Shown here: in pieces, positions 1 to 7,880 of the stretch
Layout of the letters: each line of letters begins with the position of its first letter
Position numbering within the stretch: position 1 is the first letter of the stretch
Assembly (NCBI GenBank): GCA_944390975.1
Contig: CALXRX010000011.1
Span: 1-48,391 of the forward strand
Direction: 5' to 3'
Length of the DNA stretch: 48,391 bases
DNA from: an uncultured Clostridia bacterium
Lineage (GTDB): Bacteria; Bacillota; Clostridia; TANB77; CAG-508
Made by a program: the position numbers and the translations under genes
The notes under the pieces: model-generated
What the model was told of the DNA's origin: nothing
Database searches by the model: none
Seen by the model: only the letters and a program-made list of their open reading frames with translations

Positions 1-4
1 AACA

Positions 5-691
5 TTATATTTCACTATCATAACCACCTTTTTTATCATCTCTTATGATGTTACCTTTATCTATTTGTATAACTCTTTTTTTCATTCTATCTACAATATC
101 TTTAGCATGAGTTGCAACAATTATTGTTGTTCCTCTCATATTAATTTCATTTAATAACATCATAATATCCCAGGCAGTATCTGGATCTAAATTTCCTGTT
201 GGCTCATCTGCAATTAGCATAGATGGATTATTTACTAATGCTCTTGCAAGTGCAACTCTTTGTTGTTCTCCTCCTGATAATTCATTTGGATACATTTTTG
301 CTTTTCCACTTAAACCAACAAGTGATAAAACCATTGGTACTTGTCTTCTTATATGTCTTGGTGTAGCTTTTACAATATACATTGCAAATGCAACATTTTC
401 ATAAACTGTTTTATCTGGCAAAAGCCTAAAATCTTGAAATACTACCCCCATACTTCTTCTTAAATATGGTATTCTACTTTGTTTTAAAAATGTTGTATCT
501 TTCCCATTTATAATAATATTTCCTGATGTAGGCTCTTCTTCTTTTAATATAAGTTTAATTAAAGTAGATTTTCCTGATCCAGATGAGCCTACTAAAAATG
601 CAAATTCTCCTTTTTCAATTGAGAAATTGGCATTATGAACAGCCTCTGTTCCCGTACTATATACTTTATTTACATTTCTAAATTCTATCAT
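5..691 (-). CDS. ftsE: Cell-division ABC ATPase FtsE
   Basis: This is the cytoplasmic ATPase of the FtsEX complex, which couples ATP hydrolysis to activation of peptidoglycan hydrolases at the septum or during sporulation. The 228-residue protein is full length for the family. It has Walker A GSSGSGKST near residue 36, the LSGGEQQR signature near residue 138 and Walker B LIADEPTGNLDP near residue 160. The motif VVFQDFRLLPDKTVYENV is typical of FtsE rather than of generic exporters. The start is ATG, preceded by AGGAGA. The stop lies five bases from the window edge, so its usual partner ftsX is expected just outside on the left but cannot be seen. Confidence 0.93.
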   Translation of the reverse strand: MIEFRNVNKVYSTGTEAVHNANFSIEKGEFAFLVGSSGSGKSTLIKLILKEEEPTSGNIIINGKDTTFLKQSRIPYLRRSMGVVFQDFRLLPDKTVYENVAFAMYIVKATPRHIRRQVPMVLSLVGLSGKAKMYPNELSGGEQQRVALARALVNNPSMLIADEPTGNLDPDTAWDIMMLLNEINMRGTTIIVATHAKDIVDRMKKRVIQIDKGNIIRDDKKGGYDSEI

Positions 692-741
692 TATTTTCTC
701 CTTGTAAAACTTTTACTAAATTTTATACAATGTCCTTTTTT

Positions 742-770
742 ATCATATCAATAAAACAATTTTATTGCAA
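742..770 (-). promoter_or_regulatory. Sigma-A-type promoter of ftsE
   Basis: On the minus strand a -35 TTGCAA (765-770) and a -10 TATGAT (742-747) are separated by 17 bases. They lie about 50 bases upstream of the ftsE start. Confidence 0.6.
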
Positions 771-782
771 TACTAAAATATG

Positions 783-819
783 AAAAAAAACAATAAGATT
801 TAGCAAAATTCTGCTTATC
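783..819 (-). terminator. Probable terminator after the transketolase genes
   Basis: On the minus strand a short stem (AGCA/TGCT extended by ATAAG/CTTAT with mismatches) is followed by a run of eight T. It lies downstream of the transketolase C-half gene. The stem is weak. Confidence 0.45.
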
Positions 820-862
820 TCATCGTTTTTTTACATTTTATTAAATTTATATGACTTTTTCA

Positions 863-1789
863 TTACATAAGTGCTTTTATTATTCCATTTTTGTCTAGTC
901 CATAATATTCTAATAATTTTTCTGCTTTGCCAGATTTTCCAAATGTGTCTAACATCCCTAGTCTTGTTACTTTAGAAGGATATTCTTCTGATAACACCTC
1001 GCATACTGCTGTTCCTAAACCTCCTATTATACTATGGTCTTCTATTGTAATTATTCTTTTTGTTTCTTTTGCACATTTCACAATTAATTCTTTATCTATT
1101 GGTTTAATTGTATGAATATCTACAACTCTAATATATATTCCTTTTTGTTCTAATTCTTCTTTTGCTTTTATTGCTTCAGATACCATTAACCCTGTTGCAA
1201 TTACTGTTGCATCCGTTCCATCACCTATTTGAATTCCTTTTCCAATTTCAAATTTTTGGTTTTCTTCATATATAACTGGAGATGCAAGCCTACATAATCT
1301 TAAATATACAGGTCCATTTAGTTTTGATATTTCCTCTACTGCCCATTTAGTTTCTACATCATCAGAAACACTCATAACTGTCATATTAGGTAAAGCTCTC
1401 ATCATTCCTAAATCTTCTAACATTTGATGTGTTGCTCCATCCTCTCCAACAGATACTCCTGCATGGGTTGCACATATTTTTACATTTAATTTTGGATAAC
1501 ATACACTATTTCTAATCTGGTCATAAGCTCTTCCTGCTGCAAACATTGCAAATGTACTAGCATATGGAATTTTTCCACAAGTAGCCATTCCTGCAGCTGT
1601 AGAAATCATATTTTGTTCAGCAATTCCTATATCAAAAAATCTATTAGGAAATTCTTTTTTAAACAACTCTGTTTTAGTTGCTGTTGCTAAATCCGCATCT
1701 AATACTACTATATCCTTATTAATTTTACCTAGTTCAACTAATTTTTCACCATAGCTTTGCCTAGTTGCTATTTTTTTATCTATATTCAT
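863..1789 (-). CDS. Transketolase, C-terminal subunit
   Basis: This is the pyrimidine-binding plus C-terminal half of transketolase (pentose phosphate pathway, thiamine-diphosphate dependent), encoded as a separate 308-residue subunit. It contains the GIAEQNM motif near residue 56, whose Glu contacts the TPP aminopyrimidine, and the block THAGVSVGEDGATHQMLEDL near residues 108-127. A C-terminal domain follows from about residue 180. The partner half lies 25 bases upstream, so the two chains form one operon and presumably one heteromeric enzyme. Split transketolases are common in Clostridia. The DXS-like family is an alternative, but the absence of fusion and the pairing favour transketolase. 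Confidence 0.9.
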   Translation of the reverse strand: MNIDKKIATRQSYGEKLVELGKINKDIVVLDADLATATKTELFKKEFPNRFFDIGIAEQNMISTAAGMATCGKIPYASTFAMFAAGRAYDQIRNSVCYPKLNVKICATHAGVSVGEDGATHQMLEDLGMMRALPNMTVMSVSDDVETKWAVEEISKLNGPVYLRLCRLASPVIYEENQKFEIGKGIQIGDGTDATVIATGLMVSEAIKAKEELEQKGIYIRVVDIHTIKPIDKELIVKCAKETKRIITIEDHSIIGGLGTAVCEVLSEEYPSKVTRLGMLDTFGKSGKAEKLLEYYGLDKNGIIKALM

Positions 1790-1814
1790 ACTATTTCCTA
1801 CCTTTCAAACTATT

Positions 1815-2639
1815 TTATTTATTTCTTAATTCAGAAATTGCTTGATTATATTGTTCTTCATTTGGAGCTTTTCCATGCCATCCAACTTGGTTTTCCATAA
1901 AGGAAACTCCTTTTCCTTTAATAGTTTTTGCTATAATTGCTGTAGGTCTTCCTTTTAATGTTTTTGCTCTGTTAAATGCATCTACTATTTCTTCCATATT
2001 ATGCCCGTCTATATTAATTACGTTAAAACCAAAACTCTCAAATTTTAAATTTATTGGATATGAACTCATTACATCTGTTATAGTTCCATCTATTTGTAAA
2101 TTATTATTATCTACTATAACGCATAAGTTATCTAATTTATAATGTGCAGCACTCATTAATGCTTCCCAAATTTGACCTTCTTCAATTTCTCCATCTCCAA
2201 CTAAACAATACACCCTAAATCCATCACCATTTAATTTAGATGCCATTGCCATCCCATTTGCACATGATACACCTTGTCCTAAAGAGCCTGTAGACATATC
2301 TACTCCTGGAATATTCTTCATGTCTGGATGTCCTTGCAATATGCTGTCTATTCCTCTAAAGCTAAGTAGTTCTTTTTTATCAAAGTATCCTCTTTGTGCA
2401 AGTGTACTATATAATGCAGGTGAAGCATGTCCTTTTGATAAAACAAACCTATCTCTTGATGGTGATTTTGGAGTTTCTGGATTAATGTTCATTTGATTAA
2501 AATACAAAACTGCTAGAATATCTGCACAAGATAATGATCCTCCTGGATGTCCAGATTTTCCAGCATAAACTTCTTCAATAATTCCAATTCTAATTTCATT
2601 TGCAATTTTTTCTAATTCAGCAATTTCTGTAACTTTCAA
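1815..2639 (-). CDS. Transketolase, N-terminal subunit
   Basis: This is the TPP-diphosphate-binding half of a split transketolase. Motifs include GKSGHPGGSLSCADILAVLY near residue 30, LSKGHASPALY near residue 70 and the TPP-binding GDGEIEEGQIWEA...NNNLQIDG stretch near residues 150-180. An upstream GTG at 2648 sits directly against the AGGAG ribosome site. The TTG at 2639, eight bases downstream of AGGAG, is the better start and gives a protein beginning MKVTEIAELEK. It is the first gene of the two-gene transketolase operon. Confidence 0.9.
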   Translation of the reverse strand: MKVTEIAELEKIANEIRIGIIEEVYAGKSGHPGGSLSCADILAVLYFNQMNINPETPKSPSRDRFVLSKGHASPALYSTLAQRGYFDKKELLSFRGIDSILQGHPDMKNIPGVDMSTGSLGQGVSCANGMAMASKLNGDGFRVYCLVGDGEIEEGQIWEALMSAAHYKLDNLCVIVDNNNLQIDGTITDVMSSYPINLKFESFGFNVINIDGHNMEEIVDAFNRAKTLKGRPTAIIAKTIKGKGVSFMENQVGWHGKAPNEEQYNQAISELRNK

Positions 2640-2721
2640 AAATATCACTCCTAACTTTTTTTCTTATCTTATCATACATATTTTTTAAAAGCAATAAAAC
2701 TTATTCATTAAATAAAATAAA

Positions 2722-2790
2722 TAGTTACTATTCAGTCTATTTTACTTTTTTAAAGTTGATAGTTAAGTACTTCTAGTCTGAACTTTAACA
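2722..2790. repeat. Short MITE-like copy, related to 42732-42939
   Basis: The right end (2774-2790) is identical to the 17-base terminal inverted repeat of the larger palindromic element at 42.7 kb. The left part (2731-2761) resembles the left arm of that element, with mismatches. The copy looks like an internally deleted, decayed derivative and occupies the gap between hemW and the transketolase operon. Confidence 0.6.
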
Positions 2791-2806
2791 ATAAATGTAT
2801 CTCTTA

Positions 2807-3958
2807 TTATATAAATTCTTCAAAGACTAAATTTGCTAAATCTAATCCCTTTTTTGTAAGTTTTATATTATTTTCATCTATTTGTATTAATTCTTCTTTT
2901 ACTAGTTTGTTTAATTCTTTTCTAAATATATATATTGGATTTTGTATAAATTTATTTTTAAAATCTGATATTTTAATACCTTCTATTTTTCTTAATCCTA
3001 ATAACATATATTCTTTTTGTTTTTCTTCTAAAATTTGTTCTTCATGAATTGTTATTATATTATTTTCTATATTATCTTTTGAAAGAAATTTATTAATATA
3101 TTGCTCCATATTTTCTGTATTAGAAAATCTTTTATTATTTAAATACGAATGTGCGGCAAGTCCAATTCCTATATATTCTTCTTGACTCCAACAGTTTAAA
3201 TTATGTTTTGATTCATACCCTTGTTTTGCAAAATTTGATATTTCATAATGTTTATATCCATTTTTTTCTAGCATTTCTTTAACGTTCCAATACATTTCTC
3301 TTTCTATATTTTCATCTAACAACTCTAGTTTACCATTTTCTACCAAATTATATAATTTTGTTTTTGGCTCTAAAATTAGTGAATATACTGAAATATGCTC
3401 TGGTTTTAAAGTTATTACTTTATTTAAACTATCTTCTAAATCTATAATTGTTTGATTTGGAATTGCTAACATTAAATCTATATTTATATTTTTAAATCCT
3501 GAACTTCTTGCTAAATTATATGTTTCTAAAAATTGTTCATATGTATGTATTCTCCCTATTTGTTTTAAAAGTTTATTATTTGCACTTTGTAAACCTATAC
3601 TTATTCTATTTATTCCACTTTTAATATAATCTTCTAATTTATTTTTTGTAATTGTTCCTGGATTTACTTCAATTGTAATTTCAGCATTGTTATTTACACT
3701 AAATTCATCCTTTATTGCATTTATAATAGAAACAATGTATTTGCTATTTACAAAAGAAGGAGTACCTCCTCCTATATATATCGTATTTATTTTTTGCAAT
3801 TTATTTTCTTCTGACTTCATTTTTATTTCTGTTTTTAATGCTTCTATATATTTTTCTATCACATATTCCTTATCTGCAAATGATATAAAATCACAATAAA
3901 TGCACTTTTTAGCACAGAACGGTATGTGTATGTATATTCCAATTTCTTTTTGTTTCAT
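2807..3958 (-). CDS. hemW: Radical SAM heme chaperone HemW-like protein
   Basis: This 383-residue radical-SAM protein belongs to the HemN/HemW family. The cluster-binding CxxxCxxC motif (CAKKCIYC) is near residues 15-22, followed by IYIGGGTPS near residue 62 and the RISIGLQSAN motif near residue 117. The C-terminal HemN-like winged domain ends the protein. The length and the lack of an N-terminal extension fit HemW (heme trafficking) better than HemN (coproporphyrinogen III dehydrogenase). Proteins of this type were often annotated as coproporphyrinogen oxidase. It starts at ATG 63 bases downstream of whiA and is probably cotranscribed with it. Confidence 0.87.
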   Translation of the reverse strand: MKQKEIGIYIHIPFCAKKCIYCDFISFADKEYVIEKYIEALKTEIKMKSEENKLQKINTIYIGGGTPSFVNSKYIVSIINAIKDEFSVNNNAEITIEVNPGTITKNKLEDYIKSGINRISIGLQSANNKLLKQIGRIHTYEQFLETYNLARSSGFKNINIDLMLAIPNQTIIDLEDSLNKVITLKPEHISVYSLILEPKTKLYNLVENGKLELLDENIEREMYWNVKEMLEKNGYKHYEISNFAKQGYESKHNLNCWSQEEYIGIGLAAHSYLNNKRFSNTENMEQYINKFLSKDNIENNIITIHEEQILEEKQKEYMLLGLRKIEGIKISDFKNKFIQNPIYIFRKELNKLVKEELIQIDENNIKLTKKGLDLANLVFEEFI

Positions 3959-4021
3959 TTTTCACCTTTCTAAAGTTTTATTTAAAAATATTTTATTTTC
4001 TATTGATTTTTTGCAACTGGT

Positions 4022-4919
4022 CTATTTATTAGATAATTTAAGTTCTTCTGCTATTTGGCATATCTTTTTTAATCTATGATTCACTCCAGATTTGCCTAAA
4101 GGCTCTTTTAACATGTTTCCTAATTCTACTAAGCTTGCATCTGGATTTTTTATTCTTATTTCTGCAATTTCCTTTAAATTTTGGCTTAAATCATCAAATT
4201 TCTTCTTCGATTTTAAGTACTTTATTGCTTGTATTTGTACAACTGCTGCATTAATAGTTTTATTTAAGTTTGCTGTTTCGCAATTTACTAATCTATTAAT
4301 ATTATTTCTTGTATCTCTAACTACTCGAATTTCTTCAAAATTAAGCACCGATTTATTTGCACCAAGTAATGCTAAGAATTTAGATATTTCTTCTGCTTCT
4401 TTTATATATACTGAATAACTGCTTTTTCTTTCTAATGTTTTAGTTTGTATATTGAATTTTTTTAATAAATTTGAAATATAATTTGCATTAATCTTAGTGC
4501 TAAATAAAATTTCTAAATGATACTTATTATTAGGATTATTAAGAGAGCCTCCGCCTAAAAAAGCTCCTCTTATTATTGCTTTTAAAAATTGTTCGCTTAA
4601 TTCTAAATTTTCTAAAATATCTTGCTTTATTTGTATTGTTTTTCCTAAATATTCTAAATATTCAAATTCTTGCTTTTTTAATGTTATTGTGTAAACTTTT
4701 CCTAAAAAACTGATATCATAATTTATATTCAAGTTATTTAGTATTTTATTAAGTCTGTTAATATTATATTGATTTTCTGTTGAATATTTTATTTTGTTTT
4801 TTATTACTTTAATATTGCTACTTATTAAATATCCGAATTAATTCTGCTTTCACACATTCTTTATTTGCTAAATTATTAATCTTACTAAGTTCTTCTTTAA
4901 TATCTCCTGAAAATGACAT
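4022..4919 (-). CDS. whiA: WhiA regulator, read through a +1 frameshift at CGG
   Basis: WhiA is a DNA-binding protein of Gram-positive bacteria that affects division and chromosome segregation. It has a LAGLIDADG-like N-terminal fold and a C-terminal helix-turn-helix. The C-terminal part is intact: RGAFLGGGSLNNP, VRDTRNNINRLVNCETANLN and PLGKSGVNHRLKKI. The N-terminus starts at ATG 4919 (MSFSGDIKEELSK, a canonical WhiA start) but is in another frame. After codon 28 the 0-frame reads CGG at 4835 and hits TAG four codons later. Skipping one base there reads GGA and continues as GYLISSN into the long frame. The restored protein is about 298 residues, normal for WhiA. It is either a programmed or obligatory +1 shift, a mutation, or a sequence error. 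Confidence 0.9.
4833..4838 (-). other. Candidate +1 frameshift site ATT-CGG-A in whiA
   Basis: The 0-frame CGG codon (4835-4833, minus strand) is codon 29. Skipping its C gives GGA (Gly) and restores the WhiA frame. The 0-frame TAG follows four codons later. The P-site codon ATT would re-pair poorly with TTC after slipping, so simple P-site slippage is not favoured. Confidence 0.6.
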
Positions 4920-4942
4920 GTTTACTCTCCTTATTTATAGTT

Positions 4943-5785
4943 TTATATAGAAGCTACTACAATTCTGTCATTTCCATATAAATCTTTTTTTGAGTATACT
5001 TCTTTATATATATTAATTTTCTTTAATAATTCTACGAGTTCTTCTTTTTGGTCATATCCTATTTCTAAAAATAGCCTTCCATTGTTTTTTAAATATTTAT
5101 ATGCTTCATCTACTATAACTCTATAAAAATCTAGTCCATCTTTTCCACCATCTAAAGCAATAATTGGCTCTTTTTGCACCTCTTTGTCCAATTTTGTTAT
5201 TAAATCATGCTTAATATATGGCGGATTAGATACTATAATATCAAATTTTTCTGTTATATTTTCAAACATATTTGATTTTCTAAATTTTATATTGTTTACT
5301 CCATTTTTCTCAGCATTTATTTTTGCTATTTTTATAGCTTCATCATTAATATCGCTACAAATAATTTCACAATTATTTAAGTATTTTGCAAGTGATATTC
5401 CTATAGCCCCACTTCCTGAACATAAATCTAGTATACTATATTTATAATTCACATTTTTTTTGCATAATGTTATAACTTCCTCTACTAATATTTCAGTATC
5501 TTGCCTAGGTATAAGAACATTTTCATCAACATAGAAATTTAATTTCATAAACTCTTGGCTATTCGTAATATGTTGAAGTGGTTTTCCATTTGCTATTTCC
5601 TTAATTTTTTCCATAAAATTTTTTTCAATTGTATTTGATATTTCATCCTCATTATGTATTATTAAATATTCTTTTTCTACATTTAATAAATATGCTAAAA
5701 GAATTCTTGCTTTTATTGTTGGCTCTGTTATTGCATTTTCTTTTAAAATTTTTACTGAATTATATAATAGTTCTTTAATTTTCAT
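4943..5785 (-). CDS. prmC: Release factor glutamine methyltransferase PrmC
   Basis: PrmC methylates the Gln of the GGQ motif in peptide-chain release factors using S-adenosylmethionine. The 280-residue protein has an N-terminal helical substrate-binding domain ending near PLQHITNSQEFM. The SAM site ILDLCSGSGAIGISLA is near residue 120 and the catalytic NPPY motif near residue 188. It starts at ATG about 23 bases upstream of the whiA start and shares an operon with whiA and hemW. A TATAAT box (minus strand) at 5822-5827 could be the promoter of the group, although no good -35 is visible. Confidence 0.92.
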   Translation of the reverse strand: MKIKELLYNSVKILKENAITEPTIKARILLAYLLNVEKEYLIIHNEDEISNTIEKNFMEKIKEIANGKPLQHITNSQEFMKLNFYVDENVLIPRQDTEILVEEVITLCKKNVNYKYSILDLCSGSGAIGISLAKYLNNCEIICSDINDEAIKIAKINAEKNGVNNIKFRKSNMFENITEKFDIIVSNPPYIKHDLITKLDKEVQKEPIIALDGGKDGLDFYRVIVDEAYKYLKNNGRLFLEIGYDQKEELVELLKKINIYKEVYSKKDLYGNDRIVVASI

Positions 5786-5860
5786 TTAACTTACTTTTAC
5801 TTCCTTTATATTTTTTTGTGTATTATATCATGTATTTTTTTAAAATTCACTAAATATATA

Positions 5861-5899
5861 AAAATACAGCATGTTTTTTATTTGCATACTGTATTTTAT
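5861..5899 (-). terminator. Terminator of prepilin-like gene 1
   Basis: An inverted repeat AAAATACAG/CTGTATTTT with an inner ATG/CAT pair is followed on the minus strand by a T-rich tail. It lies about 40 bases past the restored stop at 5940. Confidence 0.6.
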
Positions 5900-5939
5900 A
5901 CTAAATCGTTTAATATTTTATATTCTAAGTTTATTCACT

Positions 5940-6993
5940 TTATATTTCTAACTCATATGCAGTTTCTGCTGATTTTCCATCTCCGGTTGTTACTTTTACA
6001 TTTGGATTTAGAGATATACAAGGTCTAAGACCGTAAAGAGTAACTTTCTCCATAAGATTTATTGTTAGCTATCCAACACAAAGAATTGCCACTAGAGGAT
6101 AAACCATACTCAGAATCAACATATAAAATACGGAAGGTGAACTCAGTTTCGCCATTTCTATACACACTTCGAGATGCAAACCAATAATCTTCTTCTATTG
6201 TTAGTATTCCTGTAACTTTTGAAAATTCTTCTAATGAATATAAAGTATAAAAATCCATTTCATAATTATTGTCTTTATCTTTCTTGCATCCTGTATCCCT
6301 ACTTTCCCATCCATTTGGTATGGTATAATTATCTGGTATACTATATGTTCCTTCTACTTCTGTATTTTTTGCATTAAATTTCCCATCTGTTCCAACAGTT
6401 GGAACACTCCCTACGCATCTTGTATCTAGTCCATATTCTCCTATGTATTTATTTGTTGCATTATTTAATAACTCTATTGCATTGTTGTAATCATTCATTG
6501 ATGCTTTAAACGCTTCTACATCATCTTCTCCTGTTGTTCCTAATGTTAAAGTTTCTATACTTTTATTTGATATTATCTGCAAGCCATATGTATCATCATT
6601 ATATAATATCCTAAATGTTACTATACCATTGTCTCCTACACTATCTATTCCTGTATCATATTTTACATAATCTCCTGGTTTTGCTTTACTTGCTAACGTT
6701 GGATTACTGCTTGCAATAGAATTTTTTCCTATTATATTATCTATTGTATTTTGAAAATTTGCTAGCCCTGCTAATTCTTTATCTTGTGCATCCATATAAT
6801 TTCTTCCTGCTACTTCTGTTGTTTTAAATATCCCATTTTCTCCTAATGTTAAGTTTATTGTTACACTTGCTAAGATTAATAATATTATAATTGTTATAAT
6901 TAGTGCTATTAGTGTTATACCTGTATTATTACTTTGGAATTTAGTTTTTCTTTCTTTTTTTAGTTTTAATTGTTCCCTTAATTTTCTTTCCAT
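5940..6993 (-). CDS. Prepilin-like lectin-fold surface protein 1, frameshifted near its end
   Basis: The N-terminus is basic and followed by a class III/type IV prepilin-like segment (TGITLIALIITIIILLILA, residues 24-43). A conserved linker (LGENGIFKT, QDKELAGLANF) and a C-terminal domain with YWFASRSVY near residue 270 come next. It is paralogous to 22377-23411 over its whole length. The 0-frame stops at codon 322, inside the conserved GLRP motif. A one-base skip at CGG 6033 restores GLRPCISLNPNVKV and an ending TAYELEI, matching the paralogue and giving about 350 residues. AGGAGG precedes the ATG. It is likely exported and displayed on the surface. The lectin or DGR-target nature is inference. 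Confidence 0.75.
6031..6036 (-). other. Candidate +1 frameshift site TTA-CGG-T in prepilin-like gene 1
   Basis: The 0-frame CGG (6033-6031) is codon 321. Skipping C gives GGT, the Gly of the conserved GLRP motif, while TAG follows two codons later in 0-frame. An equally simple reading is one extra T in the TTT upstream, which would restore SYGLRP. This site is therefore weaker evidence than those in whiA and addA. Confidence 0.45.
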
Positions 6994-7225
6994 TTTTCTT
7001 TTGTTCCTCCTATTACTTTTTCTTGTGACTATTTTATCTTTGAATACTTATATTAGCAATAGTTTAGGCATTTTTTACATATCACCTTTTTACATAAGTT
7101 TTAATTTTACCTTATTTTTTATAAGAATAGTATACATTAACGAAATCAAATATTTTAAAGCATACAGCTGTGAAAACTGCTTTTCAGTACTTTACACATA
7201 TAGTTTTCTTAATCTTGTTATATGG

Positions 7226-7276
7226 AAAACAACACAAACTTAACTCCTATTTGAAATTAAGTTTGTGTTGTTTTTT
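7226..7276 (-). terminator. Strong terminator of gene 7297-7773
   Basis: A near-perfect stem of about 18 pairs (AAAACAACACAAACTTAA and its complement) with a 13-base loop is flanked by A and T runs. It should work in both directions and separates the gene at 7297 from the prepilin-like gene. Confidence 0.85.
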
Positions 7277-7296
7277 AATCATTTATCTATCTTTTA

Positions 7297-7773
7297 TTAT
7301 CCAAAAAATATTAGGAAAGTTACAGCTGTAAGCAATGCAATTCCTCCTAAGTTATCACTAATGAAACTATCTTGTGTTGCATTTTCTTCTACTTTATCTA
7401 CTAATTCTATTTTTGCATATTCGACATCTGTAAATTTAAATCCCATACGAAAGTCTCTTGACTCTTGATTTTGTAAGTTATTTATTTCAACATATTTTGT
7501 ACCTAATCTTACATCTCTATTTGAATATAAATCTATTTTTATATATGCTTTATTTATTGTCTCTCCTGCATTTTTTATTACTCCTCCTACATATCCATTA
7601 ACATATGTAGCTCTTGATTCATTAATTCCTATATCTATTCCTTCTTTTAATGTTGTATATGTGTCTATTGGTGCATATGATGCTTTTATTGCTATATTAA
7701 TCATTACATTTGAAAATATAAAGAATAATATTACACATAAAGCATATATACCAAATGTTTTCATTCTATCCAT
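7297..7773 (-). CDS. Membrane-anchored FxLYD-like domain protein, unknown function
   Basis: The 158-residue protein has a transmembrane helix at residues 8-30 and a second at the C-terminus (about 141-157). Between them lies a beta-rich extracytoplasmic domain of about 90 residues (VNGYVGGVIKNAGETINKAYIKIDLY...). Its layout resembles the FxLYD domain: tolerance of a new N-terminal strand, then KIDLYSNRD, ending FTDVEYAKIEL. I do not recognise a specific function. It has its own RBS (GGAG) and a strong terminator, so it is probably monocistronic. Confidence 0.7.
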   Translation of the reverse strand: MDRMKTFGIYALCVILFFIFSNVMINIAIKASYAPIDTYTTLKEGIDIGINESRATYVNGYVGGVIKNAGETINKAYIKIDLYSNRDVRLGTKYVEINNLQNQESRDFRMGFKFTDVEYAKIELVDKVEENATQDSFISDNLGGIALLTAVTFLIFFG

Positions 7774-7880
7774 AATTATTACTCCATTTCTTAATCAATA
7801 TCTAGACAGGAATATTGTACCAAATTTTTTAACAAAAGTCAATTTATGTAAAGATAATAGACCAAACTGTAACATTTTAG

